From assembly GCA_022825855.1 (NCBI GenBank), contig JAJDWB010000019.1, forward strand, positions 124,001-188,000: 64,000 bases of DNA, in the 5' to 3' direction. The stretch is from Dehalococcoidia bacterium (GTDB lineage Bacteria; Chloroflexota; Dehalococcoidia; Bin125). The notes under the pieces are model-generated. The model ran no database searches. It saw only the letters and a program-made list of their open reading frames with translations, and was not told the origin of the DNA. Shown here piece by piece: positions 36,032 to 44,264 of this stretch (position 1 is its first letter; each line of letters begins with the position of its first letter). Position numbers and translations under genes: made by a program.

Positions 36032-36035
36032 CCGC

Positions 36036-36755
36036 TTGACCTCACCCCCCGACCCGGACCTCCCCGCCTGGCTGCAGAAGGCCGACAGCATTCCCCAGGT
36101 CGACCCCGTCGCCGTCCTCGGCGCCGCCCCGACGCTCTCGTACCTGATCTTCAACGCCATCGCCGGCGTCCGACCCGCCATCGCCGCCGCCGTGATCGTC
36201 GGCGTCGCGGTCTACGCGATCCAGCGGCACTTCCGTCCCCAGATCACGATGGTCCGCTGGCTGATGGTCTTCAGCGTCGCCTTCAACGTCGGCTTCGGCG
36301 TCTGGGGCCTGATCGAGGGCGATGGCAAGGTCTACTGGGCCCGCGACTTCATCGACAACTTCGTCCTCGGCGGCGTCTTCCTGATCAGCGTCTTCCTGGG
36401 ACGCCCGATCGTCAGCGCCCTCGTGCGCGAGACATTTCCCGAACTGCGCGAACGCATGCCCGCCGACCACCGCGTCTGGATCCGGCTGACCATCGTCTGG
36501 GGACTCTACATCGCGCTCGCCGGCGTGCTGCGCTGGTGGATCCTCGACCAGGTCAGCGCCGGAACCTACGCCCTGATCCGCCTGCCCCTCGGCTGGGGAC
36601 TCGGCGTCGTGCTCATGCTCTGGACCTTCAGCAGCCTCCGACGAGCCATGCGCGAGGTCGCCCTGGAGCGCCTGCGCGCCGATCCGGCCGACTCAAGCTC
36701 CACCTCAGGCAATTCCGGCGAAGTGATCCCGGATCCCGAGATCGCCGAACGCTGA
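36036..36755 (+). CDS. Polytopic membrane protein, DUF3159/septation-protein-A-like
   Basis: 239 residues with about six hydrophobic segments (for example LIFNAIAGVRPAIAAAVIVG and VFSVAFNVGFGVWGLI). It resembles DUF3159 or intracellular-septation-like membrane proteins; function unknown. The predicted start is a TTG at 36036, four bases after the preceding stop, because no ATG precedes the first helices. Its last ~50 bases overlap the convergent dehydrogenase gene, so the C-terminus of one of them may need revision. Confidence 0.65.
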   Translation: MTSPPDPDLPAWLQKADSIPQVDPVAVLGAAPTLSYLIFNAIAGVRPAIAAAVIVGVAVYAIQRHFRPQITMVRWLMVFSVAFNVGFGVWGLIEGDGKVYWARDFIDNFVLGGVFLISVFLGRPIVSALVRETFPELRERMPADHRVWIRLTIVWGLYIALAGVLRWWILDQVSAGTYALIRLPLGWGLGVVLMLWTFSSLRRAMREVALERLRADPADSSSTSGNSGEVIPDPEIAER

Positions 36756-37790
36756 GCGGAACCACTCGATCACCTCCGGGTGATACGGAATCCCACGCTC
36801 CGACCGCTCGATCTCCTGCTCGTGCTCCTCCAGCCCCGCATAGATCACCCGCTCCTCGCCGGGCGCCGTCGGCGTCTCCCGCAACGCCCTCAGGTACTCG
36901 TCCATGTGGCCCTTGAACTCGTCCACGTCCGTGAACGACGCGATGTTGAACACCGTGAAGTGATGCCCCACCCCGTTGAAACGGAACAGCGCCGAGCCCG
37001 CGCCCGCCATGATCCCGCTCAGGATGTCGATCATCACCGCCAGCGAGTAGCCCTTGTGGGATCCAATCTCCCGAGTCCCGCCCAAGGGCAGCATCAGGAA
37101 CTCGTCCGGCGTCTGAGCAGACTCCATCATCGGCGTCCCGTCCGCCGTCGCCACCCAGCCCGGCAGCAAGTCCTCGCCCAGACGCTGCGCCAGCCGGATC
37201 TTGTTGCCCGCCACCGACGACATCGACGCGTCGAAGATGAACGGCGCTTCCTCGTTCGCCGGCGCCGCAATGCTCATCGGATTCAGACCCACCATCGCCT
37301 GCGCCCCGTGCGTCGGCGCGACCAGCAGACCGCCCACCGTCATCGACAGCCCGATCATGTCATGCTCGAGCGCCATCTGCGCGTGATACGCCGCCGCGCC
37401 GAAGTGCCGACCGTTGTTGCAGACCACCGTCGCCACGCCCTGGTTCCGCGCCTTCTCGATCGCCAGCTCCATCGCCTGCGGACCCACCGTCAGTCCCAGA
37501 CCCCGGTCGCAATCGATCGTCGCCGCCGCCGGCGCGTCCCGCTCGATCGTCCACTTCGGCGTCGGATTGATCTCCCCCGCCTCGATCCCCGACACGTACG
37601 CCCGCAGCATGTTCGACACCCCGTGTGAGTCGATCCCGCGCAGGTCCGCGTAGAGCAGCGTGTCCGTACTCCGCGTCGCGTCCGCCTCCGGCATCCCCAG
37701 CGTCGTGAAGATCTCGTGCACCGCGCCGCGCATCGCTTCTCCGGGCACGCGCACGGCGATCTCTTCGGGAACGGCAAACTGCTTCAACAT
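36705..37790 (-). CDS. Malate/L-lactate/ureidoglycolate-type dehydrogenase (LDH2 family)
   Basis: NAD(P)-dependent oxidoreductase of the Ldh_2 family, 361 residues. Family text includes DLRGIDSHGVSNMLRAYV near the N-terminus, with the catalytic-site histidine in DSHG, VVCNNGRHFGAAAYHA, LVAPTHGAQAMVGLNPMSIAAP, and TREIGSHKGYSLAVMIDILSG. Substrates in this family range from malate and sulfolactate to delta1-piperideine-2-carboxylate; the exact one is unknown. It converges with, and slightly overlaps, the membrane-protein gene. Confidence 0.9.
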   Translation of the reverse strand: MLKQFAVPEEIAVRVPGEAMRGAVHEIFTTLGMPEADATRSTDTLLYADLRGIDSHGVSNMLRAYVSGIEAGEINPTPKWTIERDAPAAATIDCDRGLGLTVGPQAMELAIEKARNQGVATVVCNNGRHFGAAAYHAQMALEHDMIGLSMTVGGLLVAPTHGAQAMVGLNPMSIAAPANEEAPFIFDASMSSVAGNKIRLAQRLGEDLLPGWVATADGTPMMESAQTPDEFLMLPLGGTREIGSHKGYSLAVMIDILSGIMAGAGSALFRFNGVGHHFTVFNIASFTDVDEFKGHMDEYLRALRETPTAPGEERVIYAGLEEHEQEIERSERGIPYHPEVIEWFRSAFGDLGIRDHFAGIA

Positions 37791-38001
37791 GATCCAACTC
37801 CTCGGTACTGATTCCTGCGCAGGCTACCGCCGATCTGAGACCTGCTTGTCAAGCCAAGTGTGCCCCCGGAGCGATTCACCCGCAGTTGACAATCCGCTCG
37901 CGCCAAACATCACAAAGCGACATAGCGTCGGAAATGAAGGCACTGGACAGACGGCGCTCGACCGTCCGCCGCCCTTCAGCCAAACGCGAGGAGCGTGCCC
38001 C

Positions 38002-38253
38002 ATGATTGCCCCGATCGACCCCAACCCGTTCGCTCCCAGCACGGCCGCCGAGCGGCAGGCGCGGGAATCGCACATGCGCGAGATGGCTCGCCGCCGCTGG
38101 GAGGCTCAGCAGGACCTGCGGCGCCGCCGCACGCGCCGGCTCGCGCTCGACCGCGTCCAGCAGATCCGCGAACTCCGCCCCGGCCGAGCCGTCGCCAGCT
38201 CCCTCTCCCCCGTCTACAACATGTTCAACGACCGCTTCCTCCGCCGCCGCTAA
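38002..38253 (+). CDS. Small arginine-rich protein of unknown function
   Basis: 83 residues, strongly basic, with a central helix RRRWEAQQDLRRRRTRRLAL and the tail SLSPVYNMFNDRFLRRR. The ATG at 38002 follows GAGGAG. I do not recognise the family. A TTGACA at 37886-37891 may be part of its promoter. A strong hairpin (38280-38306) follows the stop. The last ~50 codons, stop and hairpin are duplicated at 38954-39159. Confidence 0.65.
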   Translation: MIAPIDPNPFAPSTAAERQARESHMREMARRRWEAQQDLRRRRTRRLALDRVQQIRELRPGRAVASSLSPVYNMFNDRFLRRR

Positions 38254-38306
38254 CCCCGCCGCCAGCAGGAACCCACCCAAAGGGGCGACCCACCCGGTCG
38301 CCCCTT
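38098..38306. repeat. ~208 bp direct repeat, copy 1 (3' end of the arginine-rich gene plus terminator)
   Basis: Nearly identical to 38954-39159; I count only a few base changes and a 3-base indel. The copy covers the last ~52 codons of the small basic gene, its stop codon and the following hairpin. The two copies flank a 647-base segment with the DUF4160 and DUF2442 genes. Confidence 0.9.
38280..38306. terminator. Hairpin terminator, copy 1
   Basis: AAGGGGCGACC / GGTCGCCCCTT, a perfect 11-bp stem with a 5-base loop, 26 bases after the arginine-rich gene's stop. The flanking A and T runs are short, so it could work in both directions. Confidence 0.75.
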
Positions 38307-38385
38307 GTGCATTACAGCGTCAAACTTCCTGTTGGTTCTTCGCGCGGAACACATGCAGAGCTGGAACCCCGCGCCTCTCCGAAAC

Positions 38386-38628
38386 TCAGCCCTGGAGCGG
38401 CTTCCTTGTCTCGGCAGACCGCTGCCCGGCACGGAGTCCTGCCAGACTGATGTCCTCGTCAAGGTCAGGCCAATGAATGCCCTCGCCTGTTCCAATCAGG
38501 CGCCAGTTGTTCCGTTCCTGCTCAGTGGCCCGTTCCAACCTCGGAAACCACGCCAACGGCGCCGAAATGCGCTCGCCATCGGTCGAGCTGACCCTCAATT
38601 CCGTCCCCGAGAATGACACGCCCTGCAC
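38386..38628 (-). CDS. DUF2442 domain protein
   Basis: 80-residue protein starting at GTG 38628, one base after the DUF4160 stop. It has the DUF2442 pattern: VSFSGTELRVSSTDGERISAPLAWFPRL, then WRLIGTGEGIHWPDLDEDISLAGL. DUF2442 and DUF4160 genes often travel together as a pair that has been proposed to be toxin-antitoxin-like. The exact role is unknown. It is coupled to the upstream gene. Confidence 0.82.
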   Translation of the reverse strand: MQGVSFSGTELRVSSTDGERISAPLAWFPRLERATEQERNNWRLIGTGEGIHWPDLDEDISLAGLRAGQRSAETRKPLQG

Positions 38629-38629
38629 C

Positions 38630-38881
38630 TTAGGGTCCTTCTTGCGACGCGCCGAAATGCGCAACCCACTTCTGTTCCGCCACAGCCTTGTGCCTGTTGA
38701 CGAGATTCTCGATGTCACTGAGCTCATGCCTCTTGAAGCCCCCGTTCTTGACCAACCTTACCGGAGTGAGCCAGTACTTGGCCACACGTTCGTCGCGTTC
38801 GACATGCACGTGCATCGGTTCGGCGCCTTCGTTCGAGTAGAAGAATATGCGGTATGGACCTTCTCTGGCTACGGTTGGCAT
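38630..38881 (-). CDS. DUF4160 domain protein
   Basis: 83 residues with the DUF4160 signature: MPTVAREGPYRIFFYSNEG, PMHVHVERDERVAKYWL, PVRLVKNGGFKRHELSDIENLV. It is the first gene of the DUF4160-DUF2442 pair. The open frame continues upstream into the repeat, but similarity begins at the ATG at 38881. Base composition of this pair looks less GC-rich than the surrounding genes, suggesting acquisition. Confidence 0.85.
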   Translation of the reverse strand: MPTVAREGPYRIFFYSNEGAEPMHVHVERDERVAKYWLTPVRLVKNGGFKRHELSDIENLVNRHKAVAEQKWVAHFGASQEGP

Positions 38882-38953
38882 ATCCGCAAAGGGTACAAAC
38901 CGGACCTGATACGTGGGACCAGCGCGGCAGGCCTCGCAGGTCAGGGAAGAGTG

Positions 38954-39109
38954 TGGGAGGTTCAGCAGGACCTGCGGCGCCGCCGCACGCGCCGGCTCGC
39001 CCTCGACCGCGTCCAGCAGATCCGCCAACTCCGCCCCGGCCGAGCCGTCGCCAGCTCCCTCTCCCCCGTCTACAACATGTTCAACGACCGCTTCCTCCGC
39101 CGCCGCTAA
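38954..39109 (+). pseudogene. Truncated duplicate of the arginine-rich gene
   Basis: Encodes the same ~50-residue C-terminus (QQDLRRRRTRRLALDRVQQ onward) as the gene at 38002-38253, with one visible change (RQLRPG for RELRPG). It lacks the first ~32 residues and has no proper start, so it is a 3' fragment left by duplication or insertion. Confidence 0.8.
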
Positions 39110-39159
39110 CCCCGGCAGCAGGAACCCACCCAAAGGGGCGACCCACCCGGTCGCCCCTT
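38954..39159. repeat. ~208 bp direct repeat, copy 2
   Basis: Second copy of the repeat described at 38098-38306, in the same orientation. It begins at a shared TGGGAGG and ends with the terminator hairpin. Confidence 0.9.
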
Positions 39160-39160
39160 T
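39133..39160. terminator. Hairpin terminator, copy 2
   Basis: Same 11-bp stem and 5-base loop as copy 1, followed by TTT. It lies directly after the stop of the minus-strand lipoprotein gene and could terminate that transcript. Confidence 0.7.
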
Positions 39161-39167
39161 GTCGTGT

Positions 39168-41255
39168 CTACTCGCGGCCACTGACGGCGAACCACTTGCC
39201 ATTGGGTGACCATATCGCTTTGGGAATCACGCAGCCAGGCGGCCCAGGCCCCGTACAATCCGTTGAGGTATGTAGCGCCGCAACTGCGGCTCCAATCGAG
39301 TTCACAATCAAATGTTGAAACACGAGTGCGCCGAGGCCGTCCACGCGATCGAGGGCTACTGACGCGATATGGTACATCGTGCCATCAGGACTCCAGCCCT
39401 GGGACCTATGCCAGTCTGGATACCAGGTCGCCTCTCCGGGGTCTACAAAGTGGCCAATCTTCGACTCGGCGTCTATGACCAGAATGGCTCGAATGATATA
39501 ACTGTATACAATCACCGCGCCAACGTAGTGGTCTTGCCAGGACGACAACATGTAGAAGTGGCGCAGGTCGCGTTCTGTGTCTCTTGCCTCCCATAGTCGG
39601 GACGACTCGGGATCGTCTTCCAGGGCAGCAACAGCCAGCAATGCACGTTGATCGGCTTCATAGATCCACGCGGAGGCAGTCGCGTAGTCAACCACTAGTG
39701 CGTGCTCCTCTGCAGTCGACCACGTAGTCCCTATCTCTTCATTGAGTACGTCACCGTCTGTAGCCGACCGAACACGTTCGCCACCGTGATCCCAGAGGCG
39801 CCACGGTGAAGACTCCGTAATCTCGATGAACTCGCCGTCGAGCGTGTACTTCACCCAAACGTATTCACCTTCGCCGTCGCTTGTATCGCAAACGGCGTCG
39901 GTCGCAATGGTGTTGTCGTCACTTAGGTGCCACCAATCCCACCCGGCGTCAACGAGGCGGGACGGTGCCTTGCATACTTTGTTTGCGAGCACGGCTTCCC
40001 AGTTGTCGTCAAACCTTGCGAACCCGCCGTCTGTACGAAAAACGATCGACGTCCAGTCTTCGCGATCGTCCTCAAACCAGGCAACGAAGAACTTGACTGC
40101 ACGACTGTTCGCAGCCCACTCGAAGTTTGCATGCACGCTTGCATAAACCCACCAGAGAATCGGATCGAAGCCGCTGAGTCTAAGCTGTCGAGTGAGCGAT
40201 ATAGGCGTCGATCCATCCAGCGGGAGGATGGTTACGTCCCAGTCTTGAATACAGTTGTACCAAAGGGGGCACAGGTTGGCGATAGCTAGGAACCGGCCAT
40301 CCGGTGAGAATTCCGCGTATCCCGGCGGCCGACGAATAAACTCCAACTCGTCCGTCTCCGGACGCCACTGCCAGATGTACTCGTCGTTGTGCGCCAGCAA
40401 CCAACCCCACGGCAACCACATCCACTGGTCCGACCTCGGCAGAATCCGACCCTGCCCCACCCGAAAATCATCCCCCGGAAACACCACCGTCTCGTCCCCA
40501 ACCAATATCGGCAGATCCTCCAGCGTCACATCCTCAGCCAGCAATGTCACCTCGTCCTTCGGCGCGCCCAGGATCTCCGACCACTCGTCGTCGACCGCCA
40601 GCAGCCGCACCTCGGCCCCGTCCGCCGACTGACCCATCACCCCATACTCATCACCCCGCCACTCCGCCAGGATCGCCGGCGCCGCCTGTCGCAGCACCAA
40701 CCACTCGTCAATCCCGCTCAGGTCCACCGCAGTCGACCGGATCCAACCCGCAAGCCCGTCCCCATACGAGATCCGATACCACCCTCCCCCGCGATGCAAC
40801 ACCACCACCGGCTCCCCAGCCGCCACCCGATCAACCATCGGCCACGCCAACCCCGGCCGCACCCGCACATCCGCATCCGCCAACACCACCCCCGGCAAAT
40901 CCGTCAGATCTTCCGCCGGTTCGTCGTCCTCCTCAACCTCCGCCACCGCCGATCCCCCATCGCCCTCTGTCGCGCGAGACTCCGACTCCCGAGTCTCCTC
41001 CTGTGTAGGCGCAACCGCTGCAGCCGACTCTTCACTCTCCTCCACACCCGACGCCTGCTCAACAGCCTCCACCGCTGGCTCCAAAACCTCACCCCGCACC
41101 GCCGCCCGCTCTGCAACCTCTTGCTGCTCCACCGCCTCCACCTGCGCCCGCACCTGAGGCTCCGACACAGCCGCAGGCTCCTCGCCGCAGGCGGCCGAAA
41201 GCCCCGCTGCGAAGGCGGCCAGTAGCCACATGCGGGACAGAAATAGCTTCCACAT
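39168..41255 (-). CDS. SH3-domain lipoprotein with TolB/WD40-like C-terminal part, paralogue A
   Basis: 695-residue predicted lipoprotein. A signal peptide ends at lipobox LSAAC (Cys23). An acidic, glutamate/valine-rich linker follows to about residue 110, then a bacterial SH3 domain (VRVRPGLAWPMVDR, GGGWYRISYGDGLAGWIRS). The remaining ~450 residues contain blade-like phrases (FSPDGRFLAIANL, WSPDGTMYHIAS, WSPNGKWFAVSG) as in beta-propellers. It is probably exposed on the outer face of the membrane, perhaps sensing the cell wall. The start at 41255 is chosen because the signal peptide begins there. Its tandem paralogue lies 95 bases upstream. Confidence 0.78.
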   Translation of the reverse strand: MWKLFLSRMWLLAAFAAGLSAACGEEPAAVSEPQVRAQVEAVEQQEVAERAAVRGEVLEPAVEAVEQASGVEESEESAAAVAPTQEETRESESRATEGDGGSAVAEVEEDDEPAEDLTDLPGVVLADADVRVRPGLAWPMVDRVAAGEPVVVLHRGGGWYRISYGDGLAGWIRSTAVDLSGIDEWLVLRQAAPAILAEWRGDEYGVMGQSADGAEVRLLAVDDEWSEILGAPKDEVTLLAEDVTLEDLPILVGDETVVFPGDDFRVGQGRILPRSDQWMWLPWGWLLAHNDEYIWQWRPETDELEFIRRPPGYAEFSPDGRFLAIANLCPLWYNCIQDWDVTILPLDGSTPISLTRQLRLSGFDPILWWVYASVHANFEWAANSRAVKFFVAWFEDDREDWTSIVFRTDGGFARFDDNWEAVLANKVCKAPSRLVDAGWDWWHLSDDNTIATDAVCDTSDGEGEYVWVKYTLDGEFIEITESSPWRLWDHGGERVRSATDGDVLNEEIGTTWSTAEEHALVVDYATASAWIYEADQRALLAVAALEDDPESSRLWEARDTERDLRHFYMLSSWQDHYVGAVIVYSYIIRAILVIDAESKIGHFVDPGEATWYPDWHRSQGWSPDGTMYHIASVALDRVDGLGALVFQHLIVNSIGAAVAALHTSTDCTGPGPPGCVIPKAIWSPNGKWFAVSGRE

Positions 41256-41350
41256 GCCGCTAAAACGTACCGCGCGCTGAAAGAGTTCCTGACCGCGTAC
41301 GCGAGCTCGACAGGGAACGACCAACGAACTCGCATCTGCCATCGCAACAC

Positions 41351-43621
41351 TCACCACTCCCTGTCGGGACAAGGGAATCGCCCGTCGAGCGCTTCGCCAC
41401 CAACAGCGAACCACGCGCCGTTCGGAGACCATTCAGCGCGGTGGCGAGGCACTGTTTGATAGAACCCGCCATCCGCGCATGCCGTTGCCTCAACGATTTC
41501 ACTGCGGAAGCTGCCGTCACGTTCGAGAATTAACAGTTGGAACACGTATAGCCCTTCCATTGCGTCTGCCTGCGGCACGACAGTTGCGCTCGAGGTCATT
41601 TGCAGTAACTCTCCCGTATGATTCCAGGATGCTGCTCGCCGCCAGTGAGTCCACGGCCAACTGCCCAGATCAAGTTCTTGTCCGACCGCCGTTGACAGGT
41701 CGAGTACCATCGCGCCACGAACGTAGTGGACCCAATATCCATCCCATATCGCCACTGCCAGGGCCCGCTCTTCGTTGAACCAGTAGACAGCCCAACTGAA
41801 GTAGTGTGGGTCGGCATCCGGTTCGACTGGCGGCCAAGTCTGCATTCGCGTTGCCACTTGGCTGGATTCCACAACGATTGCCCGTAGGACATGCTGCTGT
41901 GCGCTGTACAACCAGGAACGGCCTGTCGCGTGTTCGTTCACGACTGCGTGCTGTCTCGTGGGAGACCACAAGACGCCAATCCGTTCCCCAAGCGCGTCGC
42001 CTCCCTGCGCAGACCTCAAACGAGCATCTTCTTCGACCGAAATGCCTTGATGCCAAGATGAATCGAGTCGAGCAAACTCGCCTTTCAGTGTGAAGACCAC
42101 TGCAGGGATCATCAGACGACCGTCGGCATCGATGCAGAATGCATCACTCGCAATCGTGTCGTCATCGCGAAACTCCCAGATGCCAATGACGGCGCTGCCA
42201 GGGTAGGGAGGCTCTACATAGCAGTAGTGCCCCTCTAACTCGCGCTCCCAGACCATCTCGAACCGGCTCATCTGGCCCTCGATGTGAAACAGCAGTGTTG
42301 TTGGAGATCTTGGGTCCCATTCTCCATCGAACAGGGCGACACTCAGTGATACAGCCTTGCTGTTACCGGACCAGGTTAAGTTGGGCACCCACTCGTTGAC
42401 CGTGAGTCCGAGCGTTCCCGCCACCTCCAGGTCGCTGACTTCTTCGTCGAACGTGATGCGTCGCGTTCCATCAAGCGAGTGGATCGCGACGCTGTTGTCC
42501 TGACTGCATTCGAGATCGCGAGGACACAACCTCGCAATGGCCATGTATCGACCATCCGGAGAGAACTTCGCAAATCCTGGCGCCCGAGAAGTGAATTCCA
42601 GCTCGTCGGTCTCCGGTTGCCAACGCCAGACGTGAGTCTCGTTGTGCGCGAGCAGGGAACCGTCGTCGAGCCAAAGCCACTGGTCCGACGTCGGCAAAAT
42701 CCGACCCTGCCCCACCCGGAAGTCATCCCCCGGAAACACCACCGTCTCGTACCCAATCAATATCGGCAGATCCTCCAGCGACACATCCTCAGCCAGCAAC
42801 GACACCTCGTCCTTCGGCGCGCCCAAGATTTCCGACCACTCGTCGTCGACCGCCAGCAGCCGAACCTCGGCCCCGTCCGCCGACTGACCCATCACCCCGT
42901 ACTCCACACCTCGCCACTCCGCCAGGATCGCCGGCGCCGCCTGACGCAGCACCGACCACTCGTCAATCCCGCCCAGGTCCACCGCAGTCGACCGAATCCA
43001 ACCCCCAAGCCCGTCCCCATACGAGATCCGGTACCAGCCGCCCCCGCCATGCAGCACCACCACCGGCTCACCCGCCGGCAACCGATCAACCATCGGCCAC
43101 GCCAACCCCGGCCGCACTCGCACATCAGCATCCACCAGCACCACCCCCGGCAAATCCGTCAGATCTTCCGCCGGTTCCTCCTCCACCTCCCTCTCCGCCA
43201 CCGCCGAATTCCCAGCCCCTTCCAAACCGCCCGATTCCGCTTCATGCGCATCCTCCTCCTGCGAAGAGTCCTCGACCATTTCCTCACCCGACGCTTGCTC
43301 GATTGGCTCCGCCACCGCCGATCCCGCCGCCCCCTCCGTCGAGCTCGGTTCCAGATCCTGTGCGGCCTCATCCCGCGGCGACCCCTCAACCTCCTCCACG
43401 CCCGACGCCTGCTCAACCGCCTCCACCGCCGGCTCCACAACCTCAGCCCTCACCGAACCTGCCGTCTGCTCTTGAGTGCCTTCCTCAGCCGCCGGCTCCG
43501 ACACCTGCACCGCCTGGACCGCCCGTGGCTGAGCCTCGGGCACTGCCGCAGGATCGTCCCCGCTGCAGGCCGCCAATACGGCCGCCAGCACCAGCACCGG
43601 CCAGACTCGCAACACGCTCAT
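41351..43621 (-). CDS. SH3-domain lipoprotein with TolB/WD40-like C-terminal part, paralogue B
   Basis: 756-residue tandem paralogue of the preceding entry. Signal peptide with lipobox LAAC (Cys19), a longer acidic linker with repeated VEQASG/EQASGEE phrases, then an SH3 domain nearly identical to that of paralogue A (VRVRPGLAWPMVDRLPAGE). The next ~100 residues, including LLAVDDEWSEILGAPKDEV and FPGDDFRVGQGRILP, are also nearly identical. The propeller-like C-terminal part (FSPDGRYMAIARL, WSPNGAWFAVGG) is much more divergent. Function unknown. Confidence 0.78.
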   Translation of the reverse strand: MSVLRVWPVLVLAAVLAACSGDDPAAVPEAQPRAVQAVQVSEPAAEEGTQEQTAGSVRAEVVEPAVEAVEQASGVEEVEGSPRDEAAQDLEPSSTEGAAGSAVAEPIEQASGEEMVEDSSQEEDAHEAESGGLEGAGNSAVAEREVEEEPAEDLTDLPGVVLVDADVRVRPGLAWPMVDRLPAGEPVVVLHGGGGWYRISYGDGLGGWIRSTAVDLGGIDEWSVLRQAAPAILAEWRGVEYGVMGQSADGAEVRLLAVDDEWSEILGAPKDEVSLLAEDVSLEDLPILIGYETVVFPGDDFRVGQGRILPTSDQWLWLDDGSLLAHNETHVWRWQPETDELEFTSRAPGFAKFSPDGRYMAIARLCPRDLECSQDNSVAIHSLDGTRRITFDEEVSDLEVAGTLGLTVNEWVPNLTWSGNSKAVSLSVALFDGEWDPRSPTTLLFHIEGQMSRFEMVWERELEGHYCYVEPPYPGSAVIGIWEFRDDDTIASDAFCIDADGRLMIPAVVFTLKGEFARLDSSWHQGISVEEDARLRSAQGGDALGERIGVLWSPTRQHAVVNEHATGRSWLYSAQQHVLRAIVVESSQVATRMQTWPPVEPDADPHYFSWAVYWFNEERALAVAIWDGYWVHYVRGAMVLDLSTAVGQELDLGSWPWTHWRRAASWNHTGELLQMTSSATVVPQADAMEGLYVFQLLILERDGSFRSEIVEATACADGGFYQTVPRHRAEWSPNGAWFAVGGEALDGRFPCPDREW

Positions 43622-43756
43622 GTCAACTGGAACGTAACGCCCCCGCCGGATGTTCCCAAATCCGAACGAACGTGTTACCATCAACACGTATGAGCGATCT
43701 TGCCCCCAAGGAGCCGCCAATGCCCAACTCCGTCATTCCCGCGCCCCATTCCGTCA

Positions 43757-43774
43757 TTCCCGCGAAGGCGGGAA
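43757..43774. repeat. TTCCCGC palindromic repeat
   Basis: TTCCCGC-GAAG-GCGGGAA, preceded by CCGTCA; a second partial copy of CCGTCATTCCCGCG lies about 22 bases upstream. This is a widespread type of bacterial intergenic palindrome. Confidence 0.7.
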
Positions 43775-43911
43775 CCACGATCCTCCCACCGTCGCAGCCG
43801 CTCCCAATCAAGGCCGTCACCCGGCGATCGAGCACGGTCTCCCCGTACACAAGCCGCACAGCCCCCGCCCAGGCCCGCTCAAGCGCATTCAGGACCGCAC
43901 AAAAGCCGTCC

Positions 43912-43996
43912 AAAATCGAACAGAATCGAACAAAACCGAACAAAATCCGTACAACCAAACCCGAAGAAACCTGAAAAAACCTGAAAAAACCTGAAA
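43912..43996. other. Phased A-tracts, predicted curved DNA
   Basis: Runs of three to six A occur at roughly 10-base steps (43912, 43932, 43942, 43957, 43967, 43974, 43984, 43994), including near-perfect 10-base repeats of ACCTGAAAAA. A-tracts in phase with the helical turn bend DNA. They lie about 270 bases upstream of the DUF35-thiolase genes. Confidence 0.5.
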
Positions 43997-44210
43997 GTCC
44001 AAGCGCGCGATTTCCAGTGTTTCACTGGACTTCGGCCCCCGGAGGCCCCTGAAAAAAAATTCCCCGAAAACCTGAAAGCCCCGCCCAGGGCTCAAGATCC
44101 CGCCGCCCGACCGAACACGCGCCGACCTCGCCCGCCGCCCACCCGGCGCCCGCCGGTGTCGCTGGTACACTGCGGGCTGCGTGAACGATGTCACGTGATC
44201 AAGCCATGTT

Positions 44211-44231
44211 CGCGCAGCACAACGCTGCGCG
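44211..44231 (+). promoter_or_regulatory. Hairpin in the leader of the DUF35 gene
   Basis: CGCGCAGC / GCTGCGCG, a perfect 8-bp stem with a 5-base loop, ends 33 bases before the GTG start. It could be a regulatory stem-loop or a transcription-factor site; no family is recognised. Confidence 0.35.
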
Positions 44232-44264
44232 GCCCATACACACGATTGTTGAGAGGGGAGCGCG

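Larger units (their letters stand above)
43622..44264. other. 643-base gene-free region with palindrome and phased A-tracts
   Basis: I see no credible gene. A short frame beginning at 43690 only translates an intergenic repeat (PNSVIPAPHSVIPAKAG) and low-complexity text. The region holds a REP-like palindrome (43757-43774), a run of A-tracts spaced about 10 bases apart (43912-43996), an A8 tract at 44053-44060, and a hairpin shortly before the DUF35 gene (44211-44231). It probably contains promoters for both flanking operons. Confidence 0.6.

Noticed and set aside
38307-38953. Insertion sequence between the direct repeats
   Set aside because: No transposase or terminal inverted repeats; the segment holds only the DUF4160 and DUF2442 genes.
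43690-43974. Possible small gene with the phrase VIPAKAG
   Set aside because: This is a translated intergenic palindrome followed by low-complexity text, not a protein family.
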